Source: DATLNF01 sp035536235 (GTDB lineage: Bacteria > Actinomycetota > Actinomycetes > BP-191). From it: a stretch of DNA of 64,000 nucleotides. The translations under genes were made by a program, and so were the position numbers. Positions 44,039 to 53,897 of this stretch are shown here, piece by piece. The notes under the pieces were generated by a model, which was not told the origin of the DNA, searched no databases, and saw only the letters and a list, made by a program, of their open reading frames with translations. Position 1 is the first letter of the stretch, and the number at the start of each line of letters is the position of its first letter. Location of the stretch: NCBI GenBank assembly GCA_035536235.1, contig DATLOQ010000045.1, positions 62,001-126,000 on the forward strand, given 5' to 3'.

Positions 44039-44164
44039 GGCAACTGCATCTTCCGGTCGTCGGAGATTTGGTGCCCGCCTCGTCGTTGTGCGGACCGGCG
44101 CGATCGCGCAGCTTCCTCCCGTGATGCGGCGGAGATTCCATCATGTCAACAGCGCCACTCGCTA

Positions 44165-44195
44165 CGGGTGGGGTCGGCGAAAGGCCGACCCCACC
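44165..44195 (-). terminator. 13-bp hairpin downstream of the cupin gene
   Basis: GGGTGGGGTCGGC and GCCGACCCCACCC pair perfectly over 13 bases with a 5-base loop, 93 bases after the cupin stop on the minus strand. It could end that operon. The rest of the 250-base gap 44039-44288 shows nothing else. Confidence 0.6.
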
Positions 44196-44288
44196 CGGGT
44201 CATGGCAGAGCAGTAATCCGCCATACACCGCCTCGGTAGCAGGCGCTACCCAGAGGCTAGGTGCGCCGCACTTCTGGCGCTGGGGGCG

Positions 44289-44780
44289 TCAGCAGCTCAC
44301 CGCAGGCGGGTCGATGTTGGTCCGGAAGGCGCCGCCGACCGGCGCGACGATCACGCTGATGTCCTGCGCGGTCGAGCTCGAGAGGTTGCGGACGAGGTGT
44401 CCGTGGCCCGTGTCGACGAAGGACTGGCCCGCATGGACGGTGTGCGGAGTGCACGGGTCGTCTGACTCGTAGTAGGTCAACGTGCCCCGAGTTACGGTGA
44501 TGAGGATGGGGCCGGGGTGGGTGTGCCAGCCGGTGGAGCCGCCCGCCTGGTAGTCGTGCTGGCGAACCACGAGGTCGACCGGCTGGGTCGAGTGCGCGCG
44601 GAAGTTCGGCACGGGACCCCGCGGGTCGGACCGAACGTTGAACGCATCAAGCGTCCCACGGGCGAGGAGCGTGGGTGTGACGTTCGTAGGCGCCTCCGCG
44701 TGGGTGACGCTGACAACGGATGCGAGTACTGCCAGCGCAGTGCAGGCGGTAAACCCGGCGTAGAGCGCGTGTCGCTTCAT
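44289..44780 (-). CDS. Exported cupin-domain protein
   Basis: A 163-residue protein with a signal peptide (MKRHALYAGFTACTALAVLASVVSVTHA, cleavage near residue 28) and a single cupin barrel. The metal motif is GSTGWHTHPGPILITVTRGTLTYYE, with two His, and the second motif includes FVDTGHGHLVRN. It probably binds a metal outside the cytoplasm; no reaction can be assigned. It overlaps the next upstream gene by ATGA. Confidence 0.85.
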   Translation of the reverse strand: MKRHALYAGFTACTALAVLASVVSVTHAEAPTNVTPTLLARGTLDAFNVRSDPRGPVPNFRAHSTQPVDLVVRQHDYQAGGSTGWHTHPGPILITVTRGTLTYYESDDPCTPHTVHAGQSFVDTGHGHLVRNLSSSTAQDISVIVAPVGGAFRTNIDPPAVSC

Positions 44781-45061
44781 GGTTCCCCCTCGATAGGTGG
44801 TGCATGGGTGTAGACGGCTTCCACGACCCGCAGCGGATGCAGGCCCGCTCTCTCCGCTGCGAGCGCCGCGTGACGTCCGCTGGGAGCGTCCAGGACGAAG
44901 AAGCAGAGCTCCTCCTCCGGGATGTGGATGGTGTGCTCGAACCGGATGTCGAGCCCCTCGCTCGCAAGATCCGCCACGGCGACGCGCGCGCGGCGCTCTG
45001 CAGCGGCGCGCTCTCCCCCGACGCTTCGGGTGAGGTAGGTCTCGACCAGGTAGCTCGGCAC
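44777..45061 (-). CDS. DUF4242-like small protein (SCO4226-type)
   Basis: A 94-residue protein beginning MPSYLVETYLTRS and containing VRFEHTIHIPEEELCFFVLDAPS-like strands (FEHTIHIPEEELCFFVLDAP), the pattern of DUF4242 proteins, some of which bind nickel. It forms an operon with the exported cupin, sharing 4 bases. Both may belong to a metal- or stress-related pair; that is inference. The 93 bases to the LuxR-type gene upstream could hold a promoter. Confidence 0.75.
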   Translation of the reverse strand: MPSYLVETYLTRSVGGERAAAERRARVAVADLASEGLDIRFEHTIHIPEEELCFFVLDAPSGRHAALAAERAGLHPLRVVEAVYTHAPPIEGEP

Positions 45062-45154
45062 GGCACGACCATAGGAACCGGCGCGGCCGTACGAAACGGG
45101 AGAACTACGCGACTTTGCTCACGGATGCGCGCAGTGCTCCCGCTGCACGTCAGC

Positions 45155-47848
45155 TCAACGCAGAAGGCGAGCCAGCTCGGTGCGCGAGCGCACCCCGAGC
45201 TTTGCGTAGACCCGAGACAGGTGGCCCTCTACCGTTCGCTCTCCGAGCACGAGCTCGGCGGCGACCTCGCGGTTGGTGCGTCCCGCAGCCGCCAGGTCGG
45301 CGACCCGTCGCTCAGCGGGGGTGAGGCCATGCTCGCGGGTGCGACCGCCGATGCTGCCTAGCTCACTGGTCGTGCGCGCGGCCCAGACTGACGCACCCAA
45401 CAGCTCGAATGCCTGCAGTGCGTTCTGCAGCGCATCGCGAGATGCCTTCTTCTTGCGCTCCCGGCGCAGAACGCGACCGAGCACGAGCTGTGCCCGGGCT
45501 CGCCCGAAGACGTCGTCCACCGCGTCGAGCCGCTCCACCGCACACCGGAACTCCTCCGCTGATTCCCCCAGCCGACCCTCGGCCGCCAGGAGAAGCCCGC
45601 GCGAGGACCTAGCGCGGGCCAGCGACCAGTCATCCGAAACGCGGGAGGCGTCGGACTCCCACACCTGGAGTACGGACGCGGCCTCACCGGTCCGGCCCAC
45701 CTCCGCGAGCGACTGCACGAGATCCGGGGTCCATGGACGCGCCCCGGCCGCACTCCAGCCCAGCGTCCGCGCGACGGCGTCTGCCTTCTCGAGGTAGGGA
45801 AGGGCCGCAGCGGCATCACCCCCCCAGAGCGCCACCAGCCCGGGGGCGGCCTGCAGCAGCGGCGGCCGAAATCCGATCTGCTCGTCCGAGAGCACCAGAC
45901 CTCTTTCGGCCTCGGCCAGCGCTACGTCGACGCGGCCCAGGTGCGCAGCGATCCATGCCGTCGCGATGTAGTCCTGGTTCTTCTCGACTCCGTACTGGAC
46001 GACGACGTCTCGCGACTGCTCCGCGTGCGACCAGGCCAGCTCCCAGCGTCCGCCCCACAGCTCTACCCAGGACAGCTCCCAGAGCAGCTCGGCCGCAAGC
46101 AGCTCGTCGCGCTCCTGCCAGTGCTGGAGCAAGCCGTGAAATGCGAGGCTTCGCAGGTGGAGCTCGTTGGCTTCCGTGGCGCGCCCGACGGACACGGCAG
46201 TGAGCTCCGCTCGCAGCCGCGGCTCCGCCACCTGCGCCGCGAGCCGCTGGGCCTCCGCCCGATACGTTGGAAGCCGCACGTCACCAACGACGCTAGCCAG
46301 CGCCACGAGCTGTCCAAGGCCGTCCACCCGCAATGCGAGGTCGTCATTCTCCAGAAGCTGGAGTGCGGAGAGCGTGCCCTCCAGAGCGTGGGGGAACCCG
46401 GCTCGGAATCGTTCCGCCCAGGCCAGGTCGAGGGCGACCCGCGCGCGAATGTCCCGGTCACTGGCTGCTTCGCGCTGGGCTTCCTGCAGGAGCGGCACGG
46501 CGAGATCGTCGTGTTCCGTCTCTGCGAGGGCGAGTAGGACCTCCGCGCGGAGTGGTCCCGCGGAAACCGTCTCGCGCAGACCTTCGAGCAGAGCGCGTGC
46601 CCGCTGCCACTCCCCGGCAGCAAGCTGCGCCTTTGCAGTCCGGAGGGCGCGACGCGACCGGGCCTCGTCCCCGAGGAGCGTGAGCCGCAGGGCGTGTTCG
46701 AGCAGCTCGGCAGCCAGGGCCAAGGCTGCGCGTCCGGTTGCCAGTTCAGCCGCGGCCTCGAGCTGCTCCGCGACGGACGAATCCGGGAGCTCCGTCGCCA
46801 AGGCCAGGTGCCTCGCGCGCGACAGTGGGTCGGCCGCGAGGTTGGCCGCTCGCCGGTGCAGTGCAGGGCGTCGGAGCGCAAGGTCCTCGTAGACCACAGC
46901 AGCGAAAATGGGGTGCGTGAAGCGGAGAGCAGAGCGCTCGTAGTCGACGACGCGGGCCGACACGGCGGGCGCCAGCTCGTCTGCGGTGACGCCCGCCCGC
47001 TCCATCAGCCCGAGGCTCGGAGCACCGAGGACCGAGAGCAGCTCGAGCGCCGCACGCGTGGCAGGTGGGAGAGCGTTCAAGCGCGATCGGAACAGCGCCT
47101 CCAGGCTGGACGGCACGGCGAGCGGGCGCAGCGGGTCCGTCTCGGGCTCAGCCGACTGCGCAAGCTCGAGGGCGTAGAGCGGGTTTCCGCCCGAAAGCTC
47201 ATGCAGGCGGAGCAGGGTCGGCCTGCTGAAGGATCGTCCGAGCCGGTCGTGCAGCACCCTGTGCAGGGCGCCGAGGCTCATCGGCCCCATGACCAGCGGG
47301 GTCGCAGCTCCCAGCGACTGTTCCAGCGCGGTCACCGGCTCGCTGGACCGCCGTGTGAGTAGGACGCGCAGCGGCCCTGATATGCGGTGCAGCGCTACCG
47401 CGAGAGCGTCGGCCGAGGACTGGTCGAGCCAGGGCACGTCATCCACGGCCACGAGCACGGGCTCGCATCTCACCAGCTCGTGCAGGGCGTCCCGCACCCC
47501 CAGGCCGACAGCACGCCCGTCGACCGGTTCCTCGGGACTGTCCGCGAACAGGAGGGCCGCTTCGAGAGCGCGACGCCTGGGTGGCGGCAGGGCAGGAAGT
47601 ACTTCTCCGAGCGCGGGCTCGAGCAGGTCCAGCAGACCGACGTACGGCAGGTCGCGCTCTGCTTCCGTTGGTCGCGCGGAGAGCACTCTCGCAGCGGTTG
47701 CCTCGGCAAGGGCAGCCGCCAGCAGCGTGGACTTGCCGATGCCCGCCGGACCCTCCAACACCAGGAGCTGAGGTGAATCGCCCCTGACGTCGAGGAACGC
47801 GCGGAGCTGCTCGAGCTCGCGCTCACGCCCGATGACGTTGCCCCCCAC
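45155..47848 (-). CDS. LuxR-family large ATP-binding regulator (LAL type), copy 1
   Basis: An 897-residue LAL-type regulator. N-terminal AAA/STAND ATPase (Walker A GPAGIGKS at 33-40, Walker B VLVAVDDVPWLD), a long helical TPR-like middle, and a C-terminal LuxR helix-turn-helix (LTPAERRVADLAAAGRTNRE, then GERTVEGHLSRVYAKLGV). It binds DNA as an ATP-dependent activator, often of sugar use or secondary metabolism. It is divergent from a DUF72 gene over 130 bases, and a second LAL gene lies just beyond that. Confidence 0.92.
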   Translation of the reverse strand: MGGNVIGRERELEQLRAFLDVRGDSPQLLVLEGPAGIGKSTLLAAALAEATAARVLSARPTEAERDLPYVGLLDLLEPALGEVLPALPPPRRRALEAALLFADSPEEPVDGRAVGLGVRDALHELVRCEPVLVAVDDVPWLDQSSADALAVALHRISGPLRVLLTRRSSEPVTALEQSLGAATPLVMGPMSLGALHRVLHDRLGRSFSRPTLLRLHELSGGNPLYALELAQSAEPETDPLRPLAVPSSLEALFRSRLNALPPATRAALELLSVLGAPSLGLMERAGVTADELAPAVSARVVDYERSALRFTHPIFAAVVYEDLALRRPALHRRAANLAADPLSRARHLALATELPDSSVAEQLEAAAELATGRAALALAAELLEHALRLTLLGDEARSRRALRTAKAQLAAGEWQRARALLEGLRETVSAGPLRAEVLLALAETEHDDLAVPLLQEAQREAASDRDIRARVALDLAWAERFRAGFPHALEGTLSALQLLENDDLALRVDGLGQLVALASVVGDVRLPTYRAEAQRLAAQVAEPRLRAELTAVSVGRATEANELHLRSLAFHGLLQHWQERDELLAAELLWELSWVELWGGRWELAWSHAEQSRDVVVQYGVEKNQDYIATAWIAAHLGRVDVALAEAERGLVLSDEQIGFRPPLLQAAPGLVALWGGDAAAALPYLEKADAVARTLGWSAAGARPWTPDLVQSLAEVGRTGEAASVLQVWESDASRVSDDWSLARARSSRGLLLAAEGRLGESAEEFRCAVERLDAVDDVFGRARAQLVLGRVLRRERKKKASRDALQNALQAFELLGASVWAARTTSELGSIGGRTREHGLTPAERRVADLAAAGRTNREVAAELVLGERTVEGHLSRVYAKLGVRSRTELARLLR

Positions 47849-47978
47849 AGACCAAGCGTAGGCGGCGGCCGGCCGGCCGCACCAGTCCCGCCAACACTGC
47901 CAAGGCTGCTCTGCAGGGCACCATGCAGGGACTAGGGGCGGCGTACTTAGCTACGCCCCCGTGGGGTAGAGCGGACCC

Positions 47979-48707
47979 GTGGACCCTCAGGAGTCGGCTC
48001 GGGTGGGATTGTGCGGATGGACGGTGTCCCAACGCACCTACGTCGAGCGCTTCCCGCTGGTGGAGGTGCAGCACACGTTCTATGACCCGCCGTCCGACCA
48101 GCTCCTCGAGCGCTGGCGAAGATCGGTGCCGTCGTCGTTCGAGTTCACCATCAAGGCGTGGCAGGTGATCACGCACGCGTCCGGGAGCCCGACGTACCGG
48201 CGCCTGAAGACTCCGCTTCCTGAGGAAGCTCGAGGACAGGTCGGGGAGTTCCGCTCGACCCCGGCTGTGCTCCGCGCCTGGCAGCGCACCGCCGAGTGCG
48301 CCCGGATCCTCCGGGCAACAGCTGTGCTTCTGCAGTGCCCTAAGAGCTTTCGCCCGACGAGCGAGAACGTCGCCCGCATGCGCGCCCTGCTGCCGACCGC
48401 GCCCCGCCCGGAGGCCCGGCTGCTGTGGGAGCCCCGTGGGGAGTGGCCTGATGCGCTGCTCCTCGAGCTCTGCAACGACCTCGATCTCGTGCACGTCGTC
48501 GACCCGATGCAGCGGGAGACGGTGACGCCGGAGCAGACCTACTACCGGCTGCACGGGACCACCGGATCGCGCCACGTCCACACCGACGCCGAGCTGCGCG
48601 GCTTGCGCGACCGCATCCGCGACCGGCCCCAGCCCTACGTGATGTTCAACAACCTGCCCCGGACCGGCGACGCCGAGCGCTTTCTGCGCATACTCCAACA
48701 GCCCTGA
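47979..48707 (+). CDS. DUF72 protein
   Basis: A 242-residue TIM-barrel-like DUF72 protein. Family marks are GLCGWTVSQRTYVERFPLVEVQHTFYDPP near the start, SFEFTIKAWQVITH, LLQCPKSFRPTSENV, and a C-terminal YVMFNNLPRTGDAERF. GTG 47979 was taken as start. It sits between two LAL regulators, convergent with the second. DUF72 function is not established. Confidence 0.9.
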   Translation: MDPQESARVGLCGWTVSQRTYVERFPLVEVQHTFYDPPSDQLLERWRRSVPSSFEFTIKAWQVITHASGSPTYRRLKTPLPEEARGQVGEFRSTPAVLRAWQRTAECARILRATAVLLQCPKSFRPTSENVARMRALLPTAPRPEARLLWEPRGEWPDALLLELCNDLDLVHVVDPMQRETVTPEQTYYRLHGTTGSRHVHTDAELRGLRDRIRDRPQPYVMFNNLPRTGDAERFLRILQQP

Positions 48708-48740
48708 CCGCGTGGAGGACGCAGCGCGCCAGGGATACTC

Positions 48741-51434
48741 CTACCTCGGACGGGCGCCAGCGGCGGACGTCGACGACTCGCCCGCGAGGCGGTGCGCGAG
48801 CTCTGCGCGGCCGCGTACGCCGAGCTTGCGGTAGATGCGGCCGAGGTGGAACTCCACGGTCTTCGGGCTGAGGAAGAGAAGCGCGGCAACCTCGCGCGTC
48901 GGCCGTCCTTCAGCGACAAGAGCCGCCACTCGCAACTCCGCCCCGGTCAGCGTCTCGTCCTCGTAGGCCCTGCTCAGCACCGCCCCGCTCGCCTGCAGCT
49001 CGGCTTCTGCGCGACGACGCCACGGGGCTGCACCGGCTGCGGCGAAGCTGTCCGACGCGGCCTGCAGGTGCTCCCGTGCCTCTCGGCGCAGGCCCGCACG
49101 GCGCAGCCGCTCTCCGGCGAGGAGGCGGCATCGTGCGCGCTCGATCACCTCGGACGTCGCCGCGGCGGCCGCCAGCAGCATGGAAACCGCTTCGGCGTCG
49201 TCACTGAGGACAAGGGCGGCAGCGCGGGGGCTGTCCGCCACTGCCGCCGCGGTCTCGGCCTCGTCCCGCCGACCGTCGAGGATGAGCGCCTCGACGAGGT
49301 CGGCGACCGCCGCCGCGCGCCAGAGAACGCCCTCGCCAATGTTAAGCGAGTGGGCCAGCTGCTCTGCCGCCAGGGCGGCCTCGCCGAGGCCGAGGTGCAG
49401 CAGACCTCGCGCAGCCCACGCGTTGCCGGCGAGGAATGGCACGCCGAGCGTAGGCAGCAGCGACTCCAGCTCCGCCACGTGAGCCAGGCATGCCTCGCGG
49501 TCGCCGCGTAGTGCCTCCAACTCGGCGAGCACCCCGAGCGCGTCGACGAGCTGTGTCGTCTGGCCGGCGTCCCGGCTCAGCTCCGCCGCCTCCTCAATCG
49601 TCGCGTACGCCGCCTGCATCCGACCGGCTACCAGGTGTCGCACGCCCCATAGCCGGAGCACACGTGGCAACCAGAACATGTCCCCGCGAAGGCGCAACTG
49701 GTCGAGCGCCGGAGTGGCGATGTCTGCTCCGGCATCGGGGTCGGCCTGGACGAACAGCGGCGCGGTGACGACCAACCACACGAGGTCGGGCTCTTCGCCG
49801 AGCACGCCGCTCGCTTCGCCTTCGTCGATGACCCCGAGCAGCAATGGCCTCGCTGCGTCACGGTTACCCGCGAGCGACTCCGCAACACCCTGCGCGTGCC
49901 CCACGAGCATGCGGTCGACCGCGCTGTTCGGGTCGTGTGACGCCACGGCCTCGTCGGCCAGCTCGCGGGCGACTCCAGGGAGACCGGCGTACATCGTCGC
50001 GAGCACGCCCTCCGCGCACGCGCGCACCCGAGCGGCAGGCGTGGGCGCCACGGCCGCGGCCTCCTTGAACCGGTCAACAGCGCGCCTCGGCGAGCCGGAC
50101 ACGTGCTCGATCCGGCCCAGCGCGAGCAGCGCGCGCGCCTGACCCTCGGCATCGAGTCCCGCGTCCAGTGCGGCTTCGTACCGCGGCCTCGCCTCGGACA
50201 GGAGACCTCCACGCAGCAGCGACTCCGCCGACTCGAGCACTCGGGTCGAGCGCCGCGCGGGATCTGTGCCGGTCTCCGCCGCGTGCACCCACATGGCTGA
50301 AGCTCGCTGGTGGTCTCCGGTCGAGCCCGCGTCATTGGCTACCCGTTCAAACGCGAGCGCGAGCGTCTCGTCGGGTCCGTCGGCTGCACCCAGCCGAAAC
50401 TCCACGACCACTGACTCCGCGGCGCCGGTCTGCTCGGCTGCGTCGGCCAACGCGCGCGCCAGCTCGCGGCGGCGACTCGGCGGAGTCACCTCGAGAACCG
50501 CCGCGCGAGCCAGCGGGTGGCGCCACCGGACGCCTGCCGCCGCCGCCGTCAGCAGCCCGGCGTCTTCGGCGGCACGCAGGTCGCCGGCCGCTAACCCCAG
50601 CTCTGAACGCGCCACCGCGAGCACCGGTGCCGCCACCTCGTCGGCCAATGCCGCGAGTGCTGCGGCGTCACGAGCCATCGACGGAAGTTCACGCGCTTGG
50701 GCCTCGAACACCGGGCCGGTCTGCGGCATCGACGGCAGCGGGGCGCGGCCAGCGCGTTGTGCGTCGTCGAGCCGGCGCGACAGCTCGACCAGCGCGAGGA
50801 CGTTGCCTCCGGCCCGCGCCACCAGCTCCGCTGCGACGTCGGGCATCACGCCTTGGGGGCTGAGTATCTGCGCTGCCTCAGTGGTGGTCACGTCCCCGAG
50901 CGCGCAACCGTCCAGCCCGGCTAGAGCAGCGGGCACCTCAGCCGCGCGAGCTGCGACGACGACGCCCACGCGTTCGCCGGCGAGACGCCGCGCCGCGAAC
51001 GCGAGAGCCTCGAGCGACGCCGCGTCGACCCACTGCGCGTCGTCGAGCACCACCACGACGGGCTTGGTGTCTGCGGCGGCCGCCAGCAGGGTGAGCGTCG
51101 CGGCGCCGAGCAGGAACGGCGACGGTGGGGGGCCGTGCTCCTGCCCGAGCGCCACGGCGAGGGCCTGCCGCTGCACCTCGGGCAGCGCGTCGAGGCGGTC
51201 CAGGATCGGCCACAGCAGGGCGTGCAGAGCGCTGTGCGGCAGACCCTTCTCCACGGGGACGCCGGTGGCGCGGAGCACCACGGCGTCACCGGCGCGTCGG
51301 ACCGCGCTGTCGAGCAGAGTCGACTTCCCGCTGCCGGGCTCACCAGTGACGACCACAGCCGCGCCGGCGCCCGACCGAGCATTCGCGATCGCCCACGCGA
51401 CGCGCTCCGACGCCTCCCCCCGGCCGACTAGCAC
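48741..51434 (-). CDS. LuxR-family large ATP-binding regulator (LAL type), copy 2
   Basis: An 897-residue LAL regulator with Walker A GEPGSGKST at 31-39, Walker B PVVVVLDDAQWVD, a helical middle, and a C-terminal LuxR domain (LTGAELRVAALVAEGRPTRE, SPKTVEFHLGRIYRKLGVRG). It is equal in length to the copy at 45155 but clearly diverged in sequence. It is divergent from the secreted protein gene at 51560, a possible target. The inducer is unknown. Confidence 0.92.
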   Translation of the reverse strand: MLVGRGEASERVAWAIANARSGAGAAVVVTGEPGSGKSTLLDSAVRRAGDAVVLRATGVPVEKGLPHSALHALLWPILDRLDALPEVQRQALAVALGQEHGPPPSPFLLGAATLTLLAAAADTKPVVVVLDDAQWVDAASLEALAFAARRLAGERVGVVVAARAAEVPAALAGLDGCALGDVTTTEAAQILSPQGVMPDVAAELVARAGGNVLALVELSRRLDDAQRAGRAPLPSMPQTGPVFEAQARELPSMARDAAALAALADEVAAPVLAVARSELGLAAGDLRAAEDAGLLTAAAAGVRWRHPLARAAVLEVTPPSRRRELARALADAAEQTGAAESVVVEFRLGAADGPDETLALAFERVANDAGSTGDHQRASAMWVHAAETGTDPARRSTRVLESAESLLRGGLLSEARPRYEAALDAGLDAEGQARALLALGRIEHVSGSPRRAVDRFKEAAAVAPTPAARVRACAEGVLATMYAGLPGVARELADEAVASHDPNSAVDRMLVGHAQGVAESLAGNRDAARPLLLGVIDEGEASGVLGEEPDLVWLVVTAPLFVQADPDAGADIATPALDQLRLRGDMFWLPRVLRLWGVRHLVAGRMQAAYATIEEAAELSRDAGQTTQLVDALGVLAELEALRGDREACLAHVAELESLLPTLGVPFLAGNAWAARGLLHLGLGEAALAAEQLAHSLNIGEGVLWRAAAVADLVEALILDGRRDEAETAAAVADSPRAAALVLSDDAEAVSMLLAAAAATSEVIERARCRLLAGERLRRAGLRREAREHLQAASDSFAAAGAAPWRRRAEAELQASGAVLSRAYEDETLTGAELRVAALVAEGRPTREVAALLFLSPKTVEFHLGRIYRKLGVRGRAELAHRLAGESSTSAAGARPR

Positions 51435-51559
51435 GGGCCGAGGTTACGGGACGCCTGGCGACGACAACTAGGGATTCCCCTGGCGCCGTGGCCGGTACGA
51501 CGCGACAGCGTGGCTGTGCACCCGGTCACCGGGACCGGACGACAGAAGAGGTGACGGAT

Positions 51560-52036
51560 ATGGCACGCACGGGCATTCGGGCAGCGGCGACAGGAGCAGT
51601 GGCGACCATGGCGATCAGCGGAGCAGTCCTCACCGGCCTGAACGGGGCGCACGCCACCGACTCGCGGCAGATCGCAGGGACGTGGCAGGTCACGGTGCAG
51701 CCGGATGGCGCGCCGAGCACGGCGGCATTCGAGTCGACGCTCGTGTACACCGCGACCGGATCGGTGATCGAGACGACGTCGAAGGCACCGGCGTCAGCAG
51801 GGCTCGGCGCGTGGGAGCGGCTCGGCTCGGGGCGGTACGCGATGACCTTCCAGAAGTACCGATTCAACGGTCCGACGTACGTCGGCAAGACCGTGATCGA
51901 GGAGGTCCAGTACGTCTCTCCCGACGGCAGTCAGTACACCGGCCGGGCAACCACTACGGTGTACGACGCTGCTGGAAACGTCGTCGCGACGATCTCCGCC
52001 ACCGCTACCGGCTCTCGGATGGCCGCGTCAAGCTGA
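51560..52036 (+). CDS. Exported small protein, unknown function
   Basis: A 158-residue protein with a signal peptide (MARTGIRAAATGAVATMAISGAVLTGLNGAHA, cleavage near residue 32). The mature chain starts IAGTWQVTVQPDG and continues as repeated beta-type segments (YTATGSVIETTSKA, GKTVIEEVQYVSPDGSQYTG), a lipocalin- or SnoaL-like beta pattern without clear signature. ATG 51560 has AGAGGTGA before it. It ends at a 12-bp hairpin and is divergent from the second LAL regulator. Confidence 0.8.
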   Translation: MARTGIRAAATGAVATMAISGAVLTGLNGAHATDSRQIAGTWQVTVQPDGAPSTAAFESTLVYTATGSVIETTSKAPASAGLGAWERLGSGRYAMTFQKYRFNGPTYVGKTVIEEVQYVSPDGSQYTGRATTTVYDAAGNVVATISATATGSRMAASS

Positions 52037-52092
52037 CGAAGCGAGGTTGACGCCGCCGGATATCGGATCGACCTCTGCGCGTAGTAGCCGTT

Positions 52093-52120
52093 GGGCCGGC
52101 CGGAGGTGTCCGGCCGGCCC
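52093..52120 (+). terminator. 12-bp terminator hairpin
   Basis: GGGCCGGCCGGA and TCCGGCCGGCCC pair perfectly around GGTG, 56 bases after the exported protein's stop. It separates that gene from the ECF sigma operon. Confidence 0.7.
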
Positions 52121-52219
52121 CACGCGGCTCGTGCAGCGATCAGCTCGTCCGAAATCTGGCTGCCCCGGGACGTGAAGATGTGGTTGTCACAATCTCGGGG
52201 CCGGCGGTGCTGTAGAGAC

Positions 52220-52834
52220 ATGACCATGGTTCTGCACCGACGGGCGGCGCCCCCACCTGTGAGCACGGCCCGTGGGGTCGACGCCGCTCCCGAAGCCGGG
52301 CCCGACGAGGGCAATCAGGGCGTGACGCGTACGGACCGCGGTGACGTGCGCGGCGACCTGGAAGCAGTCTTCCGCCGGGACTACCACCGAGTGGTGGGCG
52401 TGGCAGCCCGCGTGCTGGGGTCGCAGGCGGAGGCCGAGGACGTCGCCCAGGAGGTCTTCCTCTCGTTCAGCCGCTCGTCAGTGCCGGGGGACGAGGCGCG
52501 CGCATGGCTGTCGGTCGCCGCCGCCCACACCGCTCTCAATGTGATCCGTTCGGGCCGTCGCCGGGCTTCCCGGGAAACCGCGGCTGCCGAATCCGGCGTC
52601 CTAGGGGACGTCGCTGACGCGGTCGTCACGCTCGAGGAGCGCACGCGCGTACGCGCCGCACTCGCTCTACTCCCCGAGAAGCAGGCCGCGGCTCTGGTGC
52701 TGCGGCACAGCGGCTTGAGCTATGCCGAAGTCGCCTCGGCTCTCGACTTGTCCCCCGGCAGCGTCGGCACCACCGTGCGGCGAGCCGAGCAAACCCTGCG
52801 CAAGGAGCTGACCCGTCATGCGTCATCCCACTGA
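52220..52834 (+). CDS. ECF-family RNA polymerase sigma factor
   Basis: A sigma-70 family ECF protein of up to 204 residues. Region 2 is EAVFRRDYHRVVGVAARVLGSQ and EDVAQEVFLSF; region 4 is LPEKQAAALVLRHSGLSYAE and SPGSVGTTVRRAEQTL. The first 34 residues (to GNQG) are not part of the fold, so GTG 52322, which follows GAGGG, is also a plausible start. It overlaps the anti-sigma gene by 17 bases. It is the first of four coupled genes: sigma, anti-sigma, ABC ATPase, ABC permease. Confidence 0.9.
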   Translation: MTMVLHRRAAPPPVSTARGVDAAPEAGPDEGNQGVTRTDRGDVRGDLEAVFRRDYHRVVGVAARVLGSQAEAEDVAQEVFLSFSRSSVPGDEARAWLSVAAAHTALNVIRSGRRRASRETAAAESGVLGDVADAVVTLEERTRVRAALALLPEKQAAALVLRHSGLSYAEVASALDLSPGSVGTTVRRAEQTLRKELTRHASSH

Positions 52835-53897
52835 AGGCACGCTCCGGCGGCTCCTCGACGAGCCCGCCGGTGTGGCCGACGTCGATCGCCGCCACGTCGC
52901 CGACTGCGCGGAGTGCCTGGGCACCCTGGTGGCCGTTCGTGCGGACGCCGCCCTGGTCGAGACGGCACTGGCCCCCAGCTCGCAGACCGGGATCGACCTA
53001 GGGTTGGCGTGGCAGCGCATGTCGGCGGCCACCACCGCACCAACACTGCAGCCGCGTCTCCGCCGTACCGGTCGCGCTCGCGATCTGCTCCGTCGACCCG
53101 CCGCAGCAGTGCTCGCCGTCGCCATGGTGCTCGGCGGTGCGAGCACGGCCGCCGCGAATGATTGGCTGCAGATCTTCCGCACCGAGAGCCTCGCCGCCGT
53201 CCGCTTCACCACTGCTGACCTGCTCGCCCTGCCCGACCTGAGCTCTTACGGCGAGATCGTCTTCACCGAGCAGGCGGACGTGCATGAGGTCTCCGACGCA
53301 GCGACCGCGGCCGCCGAGAGCGGTCTCGACGTGCCGATCGTGGACGACCTGCCACGCGGTGTCGTCGGCGACCCCGTCTACCAGGTGGGCCGACAGGTGA
53401 CTGCCACGTTCACCTTCTCGACCGAGCGGGCTACGCAGGCAGCGGCCGCGGCGGGGGAGTCGCTGCCGCCGCCGCCTCCGGGTCTCGACGGCAGCTCGGT
53501 GCGGCTGGTCGCGGGTCCGGGTGTCGCCCAGGTCTGGTCGTCCTCATCCGGGGCGCCCGCGCTCATCGTCGGCCGCGCGGTCGCGCCGACGGCGTTCTCC
53601 TCCGGCATCCCGTTCGAGACCGCGCGCGACTACTTCCTCTCGCTGCCCGGGCTGCCCGACGGCGTCGCGTCGCAGCTGCGCTCGTTCGCCGCCGACGGGA
53701 CCACCCTGCCGCTGCCCGTGCCGGTTGACGAGGTCATGTCGCGAACCGAGATGGTGAAGGGCTCGCCGGCGACGGTGCTCGAGACCCGCGACCGGACACT
53801 GGCGGCCGTGGTGTGGGTGGACGACGGAGTGCTGACCTTCGTGGCCGGATCGATAGACGACGACGAGGCGCTCGAGGTCGCGTGGGAGCTGCGGTGA
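52818..53897 (+). CDS. Membrane anti-sigma factor with zinc-binding motif
   Basis: A 359-residue single-pass protein. The cytoplasmic N-terminus has the ZAS-type H-x3-C-x2-C motif at His26, Cys30 and Cys33, the expected sigma-holding part. A membrane segment follows (about 95-112) and then a large external domain of about 245 residues rich in beta segments. The external part includes two acidic/Pro stretches (ESLPPPPPGLDGSS). It presumably releases the sigma factor on an envelope signal. It overlaps the ABC ATPase gene by GTGA. Confidence 0.85.
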   Translation: MRHPTEGTLRRLLDEPAGVADVDRRHVADCAECLGTLVAVRADAALVETALAPSSQTGIDLGLAWQRMSAATTAPTLQPRLRRTGRARDLLRRPAAAVLAVAMVLGGASTAAANDWLQIFRTESLAAVRFTTADLLALPDLSSYGEIVFTEQADVHEVSDAATAAAESGLDVPIVDDLPRGVVGDPVYQVGRQVTATFTFSTERATQAAAAAGESLPPPPPGLDGSSVRLVAGPGVAQVWSSSSGAPALIVGRAVAPTAFSSGIPFETARDYFLSLPGLPDGVASQLRSFAADGTTLPLPVPVDEVMSRTEMVKGSPATVLETRDRTLAAVVWVDDGVLTFVAGSIDDDEALEVAWELR

